From NCBI RefSeq assembly GCF_007829035.1, contig NZ_VIVQ01000002.1, positions 310,001 through 374,000 of the forward strand: a stretch of DNA of 64,000 bases, written 5' to 3'. Position numbers and translations under genes: made by a program. Positions 41,024-50,174 of this stretch are shown here, piece after piece. Every line of letters starts with the position of its first letter. Position 1 is the first letter of the stretch. The DNA is from Rudaeicoccus suwonensis. Lineage in GTDB: Bacteria; Actinomycetota; Actinomycetes; Actinomycetales; Dermatophilaceae. A model generated the notes under the pieces. That model worked only from the letters and a program-made list of their open reading frames with translations, had not been told where the DNA came from and did no database searches.

Positions 41024-42489
41024 GCCCGCACCACCTCCTGCTGGGTCGCCATCGCGTCAGATCGGCGGAAGATCGCAAGCTGCGTGGGGGCGCCATGGGT
41101 TTCATCCGCGGGGCCGATCGGGCGCAGTGCGACGTCATACCCGTGGCGTTCGGCTACACCGGTCGCCCGCTGCTCGAATTCCGCTCTGCTCCACTCAAAT
41201 CGGTGGTCTGTGTGGCGCATCTCGTGAGCCGCCAGGTGTGGGTACAGCACGTTGTAGTCCGCATTGGGCGTGGTCACCACGACAGCCGCCGGGTGAGCCT
41301 GGCCGAAGACGCTGCGCTCCAGCGATGGCAGTCGGTCCATATCCACATGCTCGATGACCTCCATGAGCACGACGGCGTCGTACCCGTGCAGAGCAACATC
41401 CCGATAGGTCGCCGACGACTGACGCAGGGTGAGACGTGCCCGCACCGAGTCGGGCATCCGCTCCAGGCCCAGTCTCCGCTCGGCCCGCTCCAGCACAGTG
41501 GCGGAGACATCGACACCAACGACCTCTGTGAAAGATGGGTCGCTCAGCAGTCGCCGAATCAAGGCGCCTTCTCCGCAACCAAGATCGACCACGCGATGGG
41601 CGCCGACCTCCTGCAAGGCGCCGATCACCGCCGCCGCCCGCTGCTGCGCGAGCGTGGCAGGGAGCGCAAGGTCGGGTGCCGTAGATGCACTCCCCGTCTC
41701 ACCCTGTGCACCCGCTTCAACCGTGTCATCCAGGAGGACGTCACCACCCGGACCAGCCAGACGTGCTTCGGCTTCGGCGACAAGGTCACGCTGGTGCTTG
41801 AGATATCTGCGAATGATGAGATCTCGCTCCGGGTGGGTGTCGAGCCAGCCACCGGCATTGCGAATCAGCTTGTCGATCTCGTCGGTGCTGACCCAATAGT
41901 GCTTGGCATCGTCAAGCACCGGAAGCAGTACGTAGAGATGACTGAGAGCTTCGGCGAGAGGCATCGTGCCCACAAGTTCCACGTCGCAGTATGGCGATTG
42001 ACCCCATTGAGGAATGGTCGGGTCGACAGGTGGCACTTCTGCCGTGACCTGCCAGCCGAGAGGTGCGAAAACCCTTGTAACCAGGTCGGAGTCACCCGAG
42101 CAAGCGAGCGCCGGGATGGAGATCTCAAGCGGCAAGGAGACTCCCTCAAGGTCGGGTCTGACCTTGCACCGACCCTTGAGCGCTGTGTTCCACACCTTGC
42201 CCATGGCCACGGCCAGCATTGAGGACGCTGCATAGGGTCGATCGTTGACGTACTGGGACAACGCAAAATCACCGCCACCGAAGCGCTTTTCGCGCACCAT
42301 GCCGATGGGGTCGACCTCGAGCATGAAAGCGGCCGTGCATCGCTGCGCGCTGACCACTGGGTAAAACACGTGCGCCCGGCCCACTGACAATTCGAAGCTC
42401 TGCACCCGGTCCGGATGTTTGTGCAGCAAGAATCCAAGGTCGCTCGGAGTGACGTCCGCAGTGCCTGTCGTCGAGAGGGTCAGAAACAC
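41020..42489 (-). CDS. hen1: 3' terminal RNA ribose 2'-O-methyltransferase Hen1
   Basis: A 489-residue partner of Pnkp. The N-terminal half (FLTLSTTGTADVTPSDLGFL through about 270) is the domain that activates the Pnkp ligase. The C-terminal half is a SAM methyltransferase (VVDLGCGEGALIRRLL), with the Hen1 metal-binding set in LMEVIEHVDMDRL (Glu377, Glu380, His381) and a later His in RHTDHRFEW. It methylates the 2'-OH at the break so that the mended RNA resists another cut. It is the first gene of the operon and translationally coupled to pnkp. The promoter must lie within about 30 bp of a terminator belonging to the DinB gene. Confidence 0.95.
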   Translation of the reverse strand: MFLTLSTTGTADVTPSDLGFLLHKHPDRVQSFELSVGRAHVFYPVVSAQRCTAAFMLEVDPIGMVREKRFGGGDFALSQYVNDRPYAASSMLAVAMGKVWNTALKGRCKVRPDLEGVSLPLEISIPALACSGDSDLVTRVFAPLGWQVTAEVPPVDPTIPQWGQSPYCDVELVGTMPLAEALSHLYVLLPVLDDAKHYWVSTDEIDKLIRNAGGWLDTHPERDLIIRRYLKHQRDLVAEAEARLAGPGGDVLLDDTVEAGAQGETGSASTAPDLALPATLAQQRAAAVIGALQEVGAHRVVDLGCGEGALIRRLLSDPSFTEVVGVDVSATVLERAERRLGLERMPDSVRARLTLRQSSATYRDVALHGYDAVVLMEVIEHVDMDRLPSLERSVFGQAHPAAVVVTTPNADYNVLYPHLAAHEMRHTDHRFEWSRAEFEQRATGVAERHGYDVALRPIGPADETHGAPTQLAIFRRSDAMATQQEVVRA

Positions 42490-42516
42490 CCGGCCATTGT
42501 GCCTGCTGACCGCGCC

Positions 42517-42538
42517 AAAAGCGCCGGGTTATCCGGCG
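42517..42538 (-). terminator. Intrinsic terminator of the DinB gene
   Basis: On the minus strand CGCCGG-ATAAC-CCGGCG is followed by CTTTT. It lies about 50 bp after the DinB stop and 28 bp before the hen1 start, so it separates the two genes and marks the right edge of the repeat-bounded segment. Confidence 0.6.
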
Positions 42539-42569
42539 AGAGGACGGCAACCCCAGCAGGCGCCGCCGA

Positions 42570-42629
42570 GGCCGGACGCGGATTGCGTCATACGTTCGCG
42601 GCGATGCGGTCGAGATCTCGCTCGGCATA
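42570..42629. repeat. Right copy of the DinB 3'-end direct repeat
   Basis: It covers the last codons and stop of the DinB gene (stop at 42588-42590) and about 18 bp beyond. It is identical to 38401-38442 over 42 bp (42576-42617) and similar over about 60 bp, with three substitutions and one indel. Differences inside codons are one silent change (CGA/CGC) and one Ala/Val change. Confidence 0.85.
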
Positions 42630-43325
42630 GCGCAAGTGCTCCCACTCCTCCCCGAGGATCGTGTGCAGGCACGACAACACGGTTTCGGAATAGTCCGGAT
42701 CCCAAGGACTTTCGCGGGTTTCCTTCAGTTGCTCGGCTGACACGTCGGCGAGGAAGTCGCGCACCATCGCCACCCGCTCCGCGCGAACCTGCAGCACCGT
42801 GTCGTATGACGGCGGCTCCGTGACGAAGATGCTCATGTCGTAACCGTCCTGCTCGTACTCCGCGAACGGCATGCCGATCGGATGCAGCGCCTGATCGCGT
42901 TGCAGGATCGTCTGCCCGAGCCAGACATCGGTGGCCAGGACAAGGTGACGCAGGGTCTGCGCGAACGACCATTCGTCGTCGACCGACACATCGACCGTTC
43001 CGGGTGGCATGTCCGCGACCCGATCAAGCATCGCGCCCCAGGCTCGTTCGAGCGCTGACCACGCCGATCGCAGTCCTGCCGGGTCCCTCGCGGTTCGCGC
43101 GGCTCGACCGGGGTAGCGCTCGTTCAGTACCGCATCGATGAGTGGCACAACGTCAATCCCGTTGACTACCAACGATGCTCCGTCCTCGAACAGCCAGGGC
43201 GAATCCAACTCGGCGTCCTGCAGGATCACCCCGCGCATGACCACTCCGGACAGGTTGGATCTGATGAATCGCGCCTTCACCAGGCTCTCGTCGACGAATG
43301 TGCGTGGCTCCGAGCTCTCGGTCAT
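42588..43325 (-). CDS. DinB superfamily protein with pentapeptide-like N-terminus
   Basis: A 245-residue protein. The N-terminal part (FIRSNLSGVVMRGVILQDAE) has pentapeptide-like repeats. The C-terminal four-helix part is DinB_2-like: DEWSFAQTLRHLVLATDVWL with the metal His, and SCLHTILGEEWEHLRYAERD with two more. Actinobacterial relatives are thiol-dependent transferases or isomerases, often using mycothiol. ATG 43325 follows GGAAGGGGA. Its last 13 codons are duplicated at 38394-38454 beyond the hen1-pnkp operon. Confidence 0.85.
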   Translation of the reverse strand: MTESSEPRTFVDESLVKARFIRSNLSGVVMRGVILQDAELDSPWLFEDGASLVVNGIDVVPLIDAVLNERYPGRAARTARDPAGLRSAWSALERAWGAMLDRVADMPPGTVDVSVDDEWSFAQTLRHLVLATDVWLGQTILQRDQALHPIGMPFAEYEQDGYDMSIFVTEPPSYDTVLQVRAERVAMVRDFLADVSAEQLKETRESPWDPDYSETVLSCLHTILGEEWEHLRYAERDLDRIAANV

Positions 43326-43580
43326 AGCCGTCCCCTTCCATCTGTGTGCCCCGGGTGAGCTGTATGCCGCAGGCACCCGCCACGATCAGCCTGCCGCGCG
43401 CGACGACTCGATGGAAGAGCCGAAGCAGCGAGGTTGTCGGTGGGCGATGCCATAGTTGCCGGTGGGTGAAGAGAAGCGACCGATCACCTCGAAGAGGTCG
43501 CTCAGCAACCGGTCCCGCGCCGGTGCTGTTCGAGGAACACCCGGCCACACGGCAACCGCCGCTGCGGTCACGCGGGCTCG

Positions 43581-43599
43581 GGATTCGGGCCCCGAATCC
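43581..43599. promoter_or_regulatory. Palindrome GGATTCGGG/CCCGAATCC upstream of the DUF3293-like gene
   Basis: Perfect 9-bp arms around a single C, ending 13 bases before the start codon and just before the AAGGA ribosome site. As DNA it could be an operator; as RNA it could hold back ribosome binding. The rest of the 43326-43612 gap shows nothing. Confidence 0.45.
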
Positions 43600-43612
43600 T
43601 AAGGAATCATCC

Positions 43613-44710
43613 ATGTCGTCAACGGCCCCAGAGTCCCCGAACACTCCCATCCAGATTCCGTGGGTCCTCGACCCGATGTCGGAGCCTGGCTGTCGACCGG
43701 ACCCACGCGAACCGCTCGCCACCAGCTGGCGCACCAACCACCTGCGTATCACCACCGACTCGGGTGTCTTCACCGTGCGGCCGGCGCAACAGGGCGAGAC
43801 GTCGGCGACGCCCGACGCCCTCTTCCCAGGCACCAGCCGGGTGCACATCCTGACCGCCTGGAATCCCGCCGGTCTACCCAAGACATTGCAGGACAACATC
43901 AGCGCAGACGCCGAACTCTGGTCCTGGGAGCAGGACGACGACCCCTCGCCTGCAGTCGTGTACGGCACTGAGCATGCCTGGGTGGAGCCCTCGCTTGCGT
44001 TGAAGGATCACACGAGGTCAGATGCACTTCGCGACGCCCACCGATTCACGCAACCTGTTGTGCTGGAATGGGATTCGGCTGGAATGCGGCCGTTGGCAAC
44101 TGGTGTCGTCGACGTGTCTGGACTTGACGAAACGCCATACCCAGTAGTGGTCGAACCTGCACCTCTTGGCTGCCCGATGACGGTCGGCTTCGTCGGACCG
44201 TGCCGGTCGGCAGGTGGACCATACGGCAGTAGGGCGATCAACGCAGCCGCCATGTGGCAGCAGCACCGAGCGCTCTTGGTGTCAGCGTTCGGGTGTGCCG
44301 ATCAGTGCCCACGCAGTCATGGCGGCGCCATTGCGCTCGAAAACGCCTACGTGCCATCACGATTCGGCGGATGGCAGTGGGCAGACCGGCGAGCGGATGC
44401 GCAGCGCGAGGAGGCGATGGGCCACCTCGGCTGGATCGGCGACGGGCTGGTCCTCGCCTTCCTCGACTGGGACCCGGAGTACATCAACAGTGCCTATAGC
44501 GGCGAACATGACGGCCGACAGTTCACGATCGTGCCGTCACGACAGAGTGGGCGCTGGGGTCTGATCCTCACGCATTCCGAGGAAGGCCGCCTGCTTGGCA
44601 GTCGCTTCGTCTCGAATGAAGAGCTCCGAAGGCTCGGGATGGAACAACAGCGCGACCACGTCTGGGCGACGCTGGGCGAACTCATCGGGAGCCCGCCACG
44701 CGACTGGTGA
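43613..44710 (+). CDS. DUF3293-like domain protein of unknown function
   Basis: A 365-residue soluble protein. The N-terminal third has SRVHILTAWNPAGLPKTLQDN, which matches the DUF3293 pattern (T-A-W-N-P). The rest (about 150-365) includes PRSHGGAIALENAYVPSRFG and LTHSEEGRLLGSRFVSNEEL without a recognised fold. ATG 43613 follows AAGGA. It is a single gene, ending before a bidirectional terminator. It lies between the RNA-repair locus and the catabolic cluster and has no evident link with either. Confidence 0.62.
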   Translation: MSSTAPESPNTPIQIPWVLDPMSEPGCRPDPREPLATSWRTNHLRITTDSGVFTVRPAQQGETSATPDALFPGTSRVHILTAWNPAGLPKTLQDNISADAELWSWEQDDDPSPAVVYGTEHAWVEPSLALKDHTRSDALRDAHRFTQPVVLEWDSAGMRPLATGVVDVSGLDETPYPVVVEPAPLGCPMTVGFVGPCRSAGGPYGSRAINAAAMWQQHRALLVSAFGCADQCPRSHGGAIALENAYVPSRFGGWQWADRRADAQREEAMGHLGWIGDGLVLAFLDWDPEYINSAYSGEHDGRQFTIVPSRQSGRWGLILTHSEEGRLLGSRFVSNEELRRLGMEQQRDHVWATLGELIGSPPRDW

Positions 44711-44742
44711 TCGGCCCACTCGATGGGTATCCGATGCCAACA

Positions 44743-44776
44743 GGGGAGCGCGATCTACGTCGACGTCGCGCTCCCC
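44743..44776. terminator. Bidirectional terminator hairpin
   Basis: GGGGAGCGCGA (44743-44753) and TCGCGCTCCCC (44766-44776) are perfect 11-bp arms with a 12-base loop. It lies between the convergent ends of the DUF3293-like gene and gabD. It has no long T run, as is common in actinobacteria. Confidence 0.65.
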
Positions 44777-44783
44777 ACCTACG

Positions 44784-46265
44784 TCACACGTTCGCCGGAA
44801 TGGACCTGGGCAGGGCGAGGTATCGGACCTCGAGGAACTCCTCGATACCGGTGCGGCCACCTTCACGCCCGAGCCCGGACTCCTTCACACCACCGAAAGG
44901 CGCCGCTGGGTTGGACACCAGACCCGTATTGATACCGAGCATGCCGACCTCAATGGCTTCTTGCAGCCGGAAGGCGCGATCCACGTCCTGGGTGAAGGCG
45001 TACCCGACCAAGCCCCACTGCGTGTCGTTCGCGAGTCGGATGGCGTCGCATTCGTCATCGAAGGCGATCACGGCGGCAACCGGTCCGAAGATCTCCGTCG
45101 ACATCAATTCCGATTCGGGGTCCACATCCACCAGCACTGTCGGCGGGAAGTAGTAGCCGCGACCCTCCGGCGCCTGGCCGCCGCACAAGATCCGGGCACC
45201 ACGGCGAACAGCGTCGGATACCAGCGAAATCACCTTCTCGACGGCCTTCGGTTCAATCAGGGGGCCGATCTGTGTCGCAGGGTCTATGCCGTCGCCGACC
45301 ACCAATGCGCTCATGCGTTCAGTCAATCGTCGAGCGAATTCGTCCGCCACATTTCGCTGCACGAAGATGCGGTTCGCCGCCGTGCACGCCTCACCCATGT
45401 TGCGCAGCTTCGCGATCATCAGACCGTCCACCGCAGCATCGACATCCGCGTCGTCGAAGACGATGAACGGTGCGTTGCCGCCCAACTCCATCGACGACCG
45501 CATGATGTGCTGGCTCGCCTGTTCCAGAAGGCGGACGCCGACGGCTGTCGAACCGGTGAACGACACCTTGCGTGCCTTGCCACTGCGCATCCACGGCTCC
45601 ACCACCGATCCGGGATCGGAAGAGCACACGACGTTCAACACACCGTCGGGCAGACCTGCCTCACGGAGGATTTCGACGAGAGCGAAGGAACTGAGCGGCG
45701 TCAGATGAGCCGGCTTGAAAACCATGGTGCAGCCGGCCGCTATCGCCGGCCCGATCTTGCGGGTTCCCATCGCCAGCGGGAAGTTCCACGGAGTCACTAG
45801 CACGCACGGTCCGACAGGCGCCTTGGAAACGATGATGCGGGTTCGACCATCGCCACTGACCGTGGCGTCTCCGCCGATGCGCACAGCCTCCTCGGAGAAC
45901 CACCGGAAGAACTCCGCCGCGTATGCGACCTCACCACGCGCCTCCGCGAGGGGTTTGCCCATCTCCGCAGTGATGATGCTCGCAAGCTCGTCCTGGCGCT
46001 CCATCATCTGCTCGTATGCGCGACGCAGGATCTCACTGCGCGCTCGTGGTGCTGTGCGCGCCCACGAGTCCTGCACAGCCGCAGCCACCTCGATGGCACG
46101 CTCGGCATCCTCCGCTCCGCCGTCCGCGATCGACGCGATTACGTCTTCTGTGGCTGGATCGATCACGTCGCATCGTTTTCCCGACTGTGCCTCGACCCAC
46201 TGACCGCCGATGAACAAGCCGGTGGGGATCGCGGCGATGAGATCGCGTTTGTTGCTCGTCGTCAT
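44784..46265 (-). CDS. gabD: NAD(P)-dependent succinate-semialdehyde dehydrogenase
   Basis: A 493-residue aldehyde dehydrogenase of the GabD type. VLVTPWNFPLAMGTRKIGPA is the cofactor site, FTGSTAVG the nucleotide loop, MELGGNAPFIVFDDADVDAA holds the general base Glu, and MGEACTAANRIFVQ the catalytic Cys294. Oxidation of succinic semialdehyde to succinate fits the aminotransferase gene just upstream (41 bp). ATG 46265 follows GGAG. It is last in the minus-strand operon starting near 52147. Other semialdehydes, for example glutaric, cannot be excluded. Confidence 0.87.
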   Translation of the reverse strand: MTTSNKRDLIAAIPTGLFIGGQWVEAQSGKRCDVIDPATEDVIASIADGGAEDAERAIEVAAAVQDSWARTAPRARSEILRRAYEQMMERQDELASIITAEMGKPLAEARGEVAYAAEFFRWFSEEAVRIGGDATVSGDGRTRIIVSKAPVGPCVLVTPWNFPLAMGTRKIGPAIAAGCTMVFKPAHLTPLSSFALVEILREAGLPDGVLNVVCSSDPGSVVEPWMRSGKARKVSFTGSTAVGVRLLEQASQHIMRSSMELGGNAPFIVFDDADVDAAVDGLMIAKLRNMGEACTAANRIFVQRNVADEFARRLTERMSALVVGDGIDPATQIGPLIEPKAVEKVISLVSDAVRRGARILCGGQAPEGRGYYFPPTVLVDVDPESELMSTEIFGPVAAVIAFDDECDAIRLANDTQWGLVGYAFTQDVDRAFRLQEAIEVGMLGINTGLVSNPAAPFGGVKESGLGREGGRTGIEEFLEVRYLALPRSIPANV

Positions 46266-46306
46266 GGTGCTGTCTCCTTCATCTCACATCTGGGTGACGG
46301 GATGTT

Positions 46307-47563
46307 TCAGTCGTTGGTCGCGTCGGCGAGTGCGAGTGCGAGGCGTTCCAGACCGAGGTCGATCTCGTGTTCGGTCACGACTAGGGCCGGGATGAGACGG
46401 AGCACGTTCCCGGCCGGGCCGCAGGTGAGCGTCAGCAATTCGTGTCGGGTCGTCGCCTGTTGGACCGCCGTCGTCGTGGCCGCGTCCGGGTCGCCGGCGG
46501 CTGTCACGAACTCAAGTCCTTGCATCAGCCCGAGACCACGGATGTTCCCGATGACGGGGTGTTTGTGCTGCAGCACGCGCAGCCCGTCAGCCAACTGGTC
46601 ACCACGCAAGCGGGCGTTCTCAACAAGCTCTTCATCACGTATGACGTCGAGCGTCGCGCAGCCTGCAGCCGCCGCGACTGCGTTTCCGCCATACGTGCCG
46701 CCCTGCGAACCAGGCCAGCCCTTCGACATCAGCGCTACGGGTGCGGCTATCGCGCTGATCGGGAATCCCGAAGCGATCCCTTTGGCAGTGACGAGAATGT
46801 CCGGCACGACCGAGGAGAATTGGTGTCCCCAGAATCGACCGGTCCGACCGCAGCCCGCCTGCACCTCGTCCAGAATGAGCTTGATGCCGTGCCGATCGGC
46901 GCGCTCGCGCAAACCCTCCAAGAATGCCGGCGGAGTCGGCAGGTATCCGCCATCGCCGAGAACCGGTTCGATGAGGAAGGCCGCAGTGTCATTGGGCGCA
47001 ACGCGACTCACCAGGAGGTAGTCCAACTCGCGCAAGGCGAATTCCACCGCGGCATCCTCGTCCCAGCCGTAGCGGAACGCGTATGGGAACGGTGCCATGT
47101 GCACCCCGGACATCAGCGGCGCGAAGCCGGCTGAAAAGCGCGTCCCAGCGGTCGTGAGCGATGCCGCAGCGACCGTACGGCCATGGAAGCCGCCCTGGAA
47201 GACAACGATGTTGGGGCGACCGGTCGCCATCCGTGCCAGTCGGATCGCTGCCTCGACAGCCTCAGATCCGGAGTTCGCATAGAACACCGAGTCGAGCGAG
47301 CTGGGCAATACGGCACCGAGCTTGTCCGTCAACTCGAGCAACGGTTTGTGCATCACGGTCGTGTACTGCGCGTGGATGATTCTGCCTGTCTGTTCCCGCG
47401 CTGCTTCGACTACTCGTGGGTGGCAGTGGCCGGTGCTGGTCACACCGATGCCGGTGGTGAAGTCCAGATACTCACGCCCGTCGGTCGCGTGGATCCAACT
47501 GCCGGATGCATGGTCGACGACGACTGGAGTGGCTTGCTTCAGAAGGGGGCTCAACGATGTCAT
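46307..47563 (-). CDS. gabT: Class III aminotransferase (4-aminobutyrate aminotransferase type)
   Basis: A 418-residue PLP enzyme. GIGVTSTGHCHPRVVEAARE and YANSGSEAVEAAIRLARMAT bind the cofactor and substrate; LILDEVQAGCGRTGRFWGHQ carries the Asp contacting the pyridine N; Lys261 in VTAKGIASGFPISAI forms the Schiff base. It converts a terminal amine, probably GABA, to the semialdehyde that GabD oxidises. It lies 41 bp before gabD and 44 bp after the dehydrogenase gene. Substrate preference among omega-amino acids is not visible from sequence. Confidence 0.87.
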   Translation of the reverse strand: MTSLSPLLKQATPVVVDHASGSWIHATDGREYLDFTTGIGVTSTGHCHPRVVEAAREQTGRIIHAQYTTVMHKPLLELTDKLGAVLPSSLDSVFYANSGSEAVEAAIRLARMATGRPNIVVFQGGFHGRTVAAASLTTAGTRFSAGFAPLMSGVHMAPFPYAFRYGWDEDAAVEFALRELDYLLVSRVAPNDTAAFLIEPVLGDGGYLPTPPAFLEGLRERADRHGIKLILDEVQAGCGRTGRFWGHQFSSVVPDILVTAKGIASGFPISAIAAPVALMSKGWPGSQGGTYGGNAVAAAAGCATLDVIRDEELVENARLRGDQLADGLRVLQHKHPVIGNIRGLGLMQGLEFVTAAGDPDAATTTAVQQATTRHELLTLTCGPAGNVLRLIPALVVTEHEIDLGLERLALALADATND

Positions 47564-47607
47564 GGGCGTCTCTCGTTCGAAGAATCAAATGTCAGGTAGG
47601 CGGGGGC

Positions 47608-48672
47608 TCAGTTGCCGCTGGACAGTGCACGCAGGACGGCCGAGGTGAATTCCTGGGTGCCGGCCGTGCCACCCAGATCAGCGGTCAGCACTCCATCGCT
47701 CATGGCCGTTTCGATGGCTGTCATCAGCGCGGTGGCCGCTTCGGCTTCGCCCAGGTGGTCCAGCATCAGCGAGGCCGACCAGAGCTGGCCGACGGGGTTG
47801 GCGATGCCCTTGCCTGCGATGTCCGGTGCCGAGCCATGAATGGGTTCGAACATCGACGGGTGGTGCCGCGGCGGGTTGATGTTGGCGCTCGGCGCGATTC
47901 CGATCGAGCCCGCGAGCGCTGCAATCAGATCGGAAAGGATGTCTCCGAAAAGATTTGACGCGACGATCACATCGAAGTCGCCCGGTCGCAGCACCAGGGC
48001 CGCCGCAAGCGCATCGATCAAAGTGCTGCGCAGGCGCACACCCTCGACCTCGCTGACGACCGACGCCACGACCTCGTCCCAGAACGGCATCGAGTGGATG
48101 ATGCCGTTGGATTTCGTCGCGGATGTGAGCGAACCGCGACGGGTCGCGGCCAATTGGGCGGCATACCGAGCCACCCGGGTGATGCCCGTCCGGGTGAAGA
48201 CCGCTTCCTGGATGGCGAATTCGTCGGTTGTGCCGCGATATGCACGACCGCCGACGGCGGAATACTCGCCTTCGACGTTCTCCCGGACAACCACGATGTC
48301 AAGAGCCTCCACGTCCCGCAGGGGTGACACGACCCCCGGAAGCACGCGGACCGGTCGCAAGTTGACGTACTGCAAGAACTCACGGCGAATCGGGATGAGC
48401 AGACCCCAGAGTGTCTCGTGATCCGGCAAGTCGGGATGCCCCACGGCGCCCAGCAGGATGGCGTCGCCGTCAGAAAGTTGCTCAATGCCGTCGACCGGCA
48501 TCATCCGGCCGTGTTCGAAGAAGTATGCCGAGCCCCAGTTCCTGTCTCGCCACGTCATGTCAAACCCATGCCGACGAGCAAGCGCGTCGACGACCCTGGT
48601 CGCGGCGGGAACAACCTCTTGGCCGATGCCATCTCCGGCGATGAGATCCACCGTGTACCTACGCGAATTCAT
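47608..48672 (-). CDS. Tartrate dehydrogenase/isopropylmalate dehydrogenase-family protein
   Basis: A 354-residue NAD-dependent beta-decarboxylating dehydrogenase. LIAGDGIGQEVVPAATRVVD is the N-terminal nucleotide region; LRPVRVLPG and VVVRENVEGEYSAVGG form the substrate site; MFEPIHGSAPDIAGKGIANP is the family signature. The VRENVEGEYS form and YFFEHGRMMP resemble tartrate or D-malate dehydrogenases (TtuC/DmlA) more than LeuB. Its ATG overlaps the stop of the aldehyde dehydrogenase gene upstream by 4 bases, so the two are coupled. Its role in the amine pathway is unclear. Confidence 0.84.
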   Translation of the reverse strand: MNSRRYTVDLIAGDGIGQEVVPAATRVVDALARRHGFDMTWRDRNWGSAYFFEHGRMMPVDGIEQLSDGDAILLGAVGHPDLPDHETLWGLLIPIRREFLQYVNLRPVRVLPGVVSPLRDVEALDIVVVRENVEGEYSAVGGRAYRGTTDEFAIQEAVFTRTGITRVARYAAQLAATRRGSLTSATKSNGIIHSMPFWDEVVASVVSEVEGVRLRSTLIDALAAALVLRPGDFDVIVASNLFGDILSDLIAALAGSIGIAPSANINPPRHHPSMFEPIHGSAPDIAGKGIANPVGQLWSASLMLDHLGEAEAATALMTAIETAMSDGVLTADLGGTAGTQEFTSAVLRALSSGN

Positions 48673-50174
48673 TGACCTGCCAGGCCTTTCGAGGAGTTAG
48701 AGGCACGACCCGGTTCACTCGGCACCGTCATCAGTACACAACGGGGCGCCGTCATCTCGACCGCAGCGCTGCGCACGCCCTCCCGGCCGATGCCGGACTG
48801 ACGGAAACCGCCGAACGGCATCGAGTCGATACGGAAATCGCTGGTCTCGTTCACCAGGACAGCTCCGACGGTCAAGGTGCGTGCCGCCTTGGTCGCAGAA
48901 TCCAGAGAGGCGGTGAAAATTCCTGCCTGCAGCGCAAATTCGCACTCACCAGCACGCTGCAGCGCTTCGTCGAGCGAGCTGACGGGCTCGATGACGACAA
49001 CAGGGCCGAAGATCTCATCGCGAGAAATCGCACACGCCGTCGGAACGCCGGTCAGCACGGTCGGCGCGACGTACGTGCCGTCTCGACTGCCGCCGGCAAC
49101 CAGACGGGCACCGCCTGCAATCGCATCATCGACCAAGGCGGTCACTCGTTCCGCTGCAGCAGCGTTGATCAGCGGACCGATGTCGGTGGCGTGGTCGTAC
49201 TTGGATCCGACAACCAGGGCGGCTGCACCGTCAGCGACCGATCGCAGGACAGCCTCGAAGACGCTCGTCTCGGCGTAGACCCGCTGGACCGAAAGACAAT
49301 TCTGACCGGCGACGCCGAATGCGCCGTCAACGATTTTCCGAGCGGCCAGATCGACGTCGGCGTCAGCGCACACGATGGTCGCGTTGTTTCCGCCGAGTTC
49401 CATCAACATCTTCTTCACACCGGCACCGCGGGTGATGGCCTCTGCCGTCCGGACGCCGCCGGTGAAAGATACGACCGCTACCTCGGGGTGGGCGACAAGG
49501 GCATTTCCCACCTCTGCGCCACCGCACACGACCGACAAGCGCTCAGGAGGTACCCCGCACGCCAGCAGCACGCGAGCCAAGTGCAGCGCTGACAACGGCG
49601 TGAACTCCGACGGTTTCACGACGATGCCAGCCCCGGCCAGCAGTGCTGGTGCGACTTTGTGCGCGACGAGATTGAGCGGATCGTTGAAACTGCTGATCGC
49701 GCCGACGACGCCCAGTGGTTCACGGGTGAACCAGCCGATCCGGTTGCCGCCTCGCGGGCTAGCGTCGAGTTGCAAGGTCTCACCGGTGAGCACATCGGCT
49801 GCCCCGGCGGCGACGTGCAGCGTCTCGACGCACCGCAGAACCTCAGCTCGCGCCTCGCGAATTGTTTTCACTCCTTCGGCGGCGATCGTCTCGGTGAATA
49901 CGTCGATCTCCGCCAGAACTCGGTCGCCGCACCGACGCAATACATCGACACGTTCGTGCAGTGGCCAGTCATCCTGCATCGAAGTGGCTGCAGCGCGAAC
50001 CGCCTGGTCGACATCCCCCGGGGTGCACCGGTGGACCGTACCCACTGGAAGCTCGGTAGCGGGGTCTCGAACAGGCAGATCGAGTGGCTCTTGTCGCCAC
50101 TGTCCGGCGATAAGCGCACCCCCCGGCGGAGCCGGCGCGATCCGCATCTCGGAGTCGAGGCTGATGCTTGTCAT
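48669..50174 (-). CDS. Aldehyde dehydrogenase (phosphonoacetaldehyde/sulfoacetaldehyde-like group)
   Basis: A 501-residue aldehyde dehydrogenase distinct from GabD. VVGAISSFNDPLNLVAHKVA replaces the usual PWNFP motif and is typical of the group with phosphonoacetaldehyde and related dehydrogenases. VSFTGGVRTAEAI is the nucleotide loop, LMELGGNNATIVCADADVDL has the base Glu, and GVAGQNCLSVQRVY the catalytic Cys293. It starts within the stop of the flavin oxidoreductase gene (4-base overlap), suggesting that it oxidises the aldehyde released by that oxidase. The actual aldehyde is unknown. Confidence 0.84.
   Translation of the reverse strand: MTSISLDSEMRIAPAPPGGALIAGQWRQEPLDLPVRDPATELPVGTVHRCTPGDVDQAVRAAATSMQDDWPLHERVDVLRRCGDRVLAEIDVFTETIAAEGVKTIREARAEVLRCVETLHVAAGAADVLTGETLQLDASPRGGNRIGWFTREPLGVVGAISSFNDPLNLVAHKVAPALLAGAGIVVKPSEFTPLSALHLARVLLACGVPPERLSVVCGGAEVGNALVAHPEVAVVSFTGGVRTAEAITRGAGVKKMLMELGGNNATIVCADADVDLAARKIVDGAFGVAGQNCLSVQRVYAETSVFEAVLRSVADGAAALVVGSKYDHATDIGPLINAAAAERVTALVDDAIAGGARLVAGGSRDGTYVAPTVLTGVPTACAISRDEIFGPVVVIEPVSSLDEALQRAGECEFALQAGIFTASLDSATKAARTLTVGAVLVNETSDFRIDSMPFGGFRQSGIGREGVRSAAVEMTAPRCVLMTVPSEPGRASNSSKGLAGQ

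Noticed and set aside
38394-42629. hen1-pnkp as a new defence system
   Set aside because: All domains match the known bacterial Pnkp/Hen1 RNA repair pair; only its repeat-flanked location is unusual.
44784-44830. Third copy of the DinB-end repeat at the end of gabD
   Set aside because: Both proteins end in ANV and share a few bases (CGTCACACGTTCGC), but the match is short and interrupted, so chance is sufficient.
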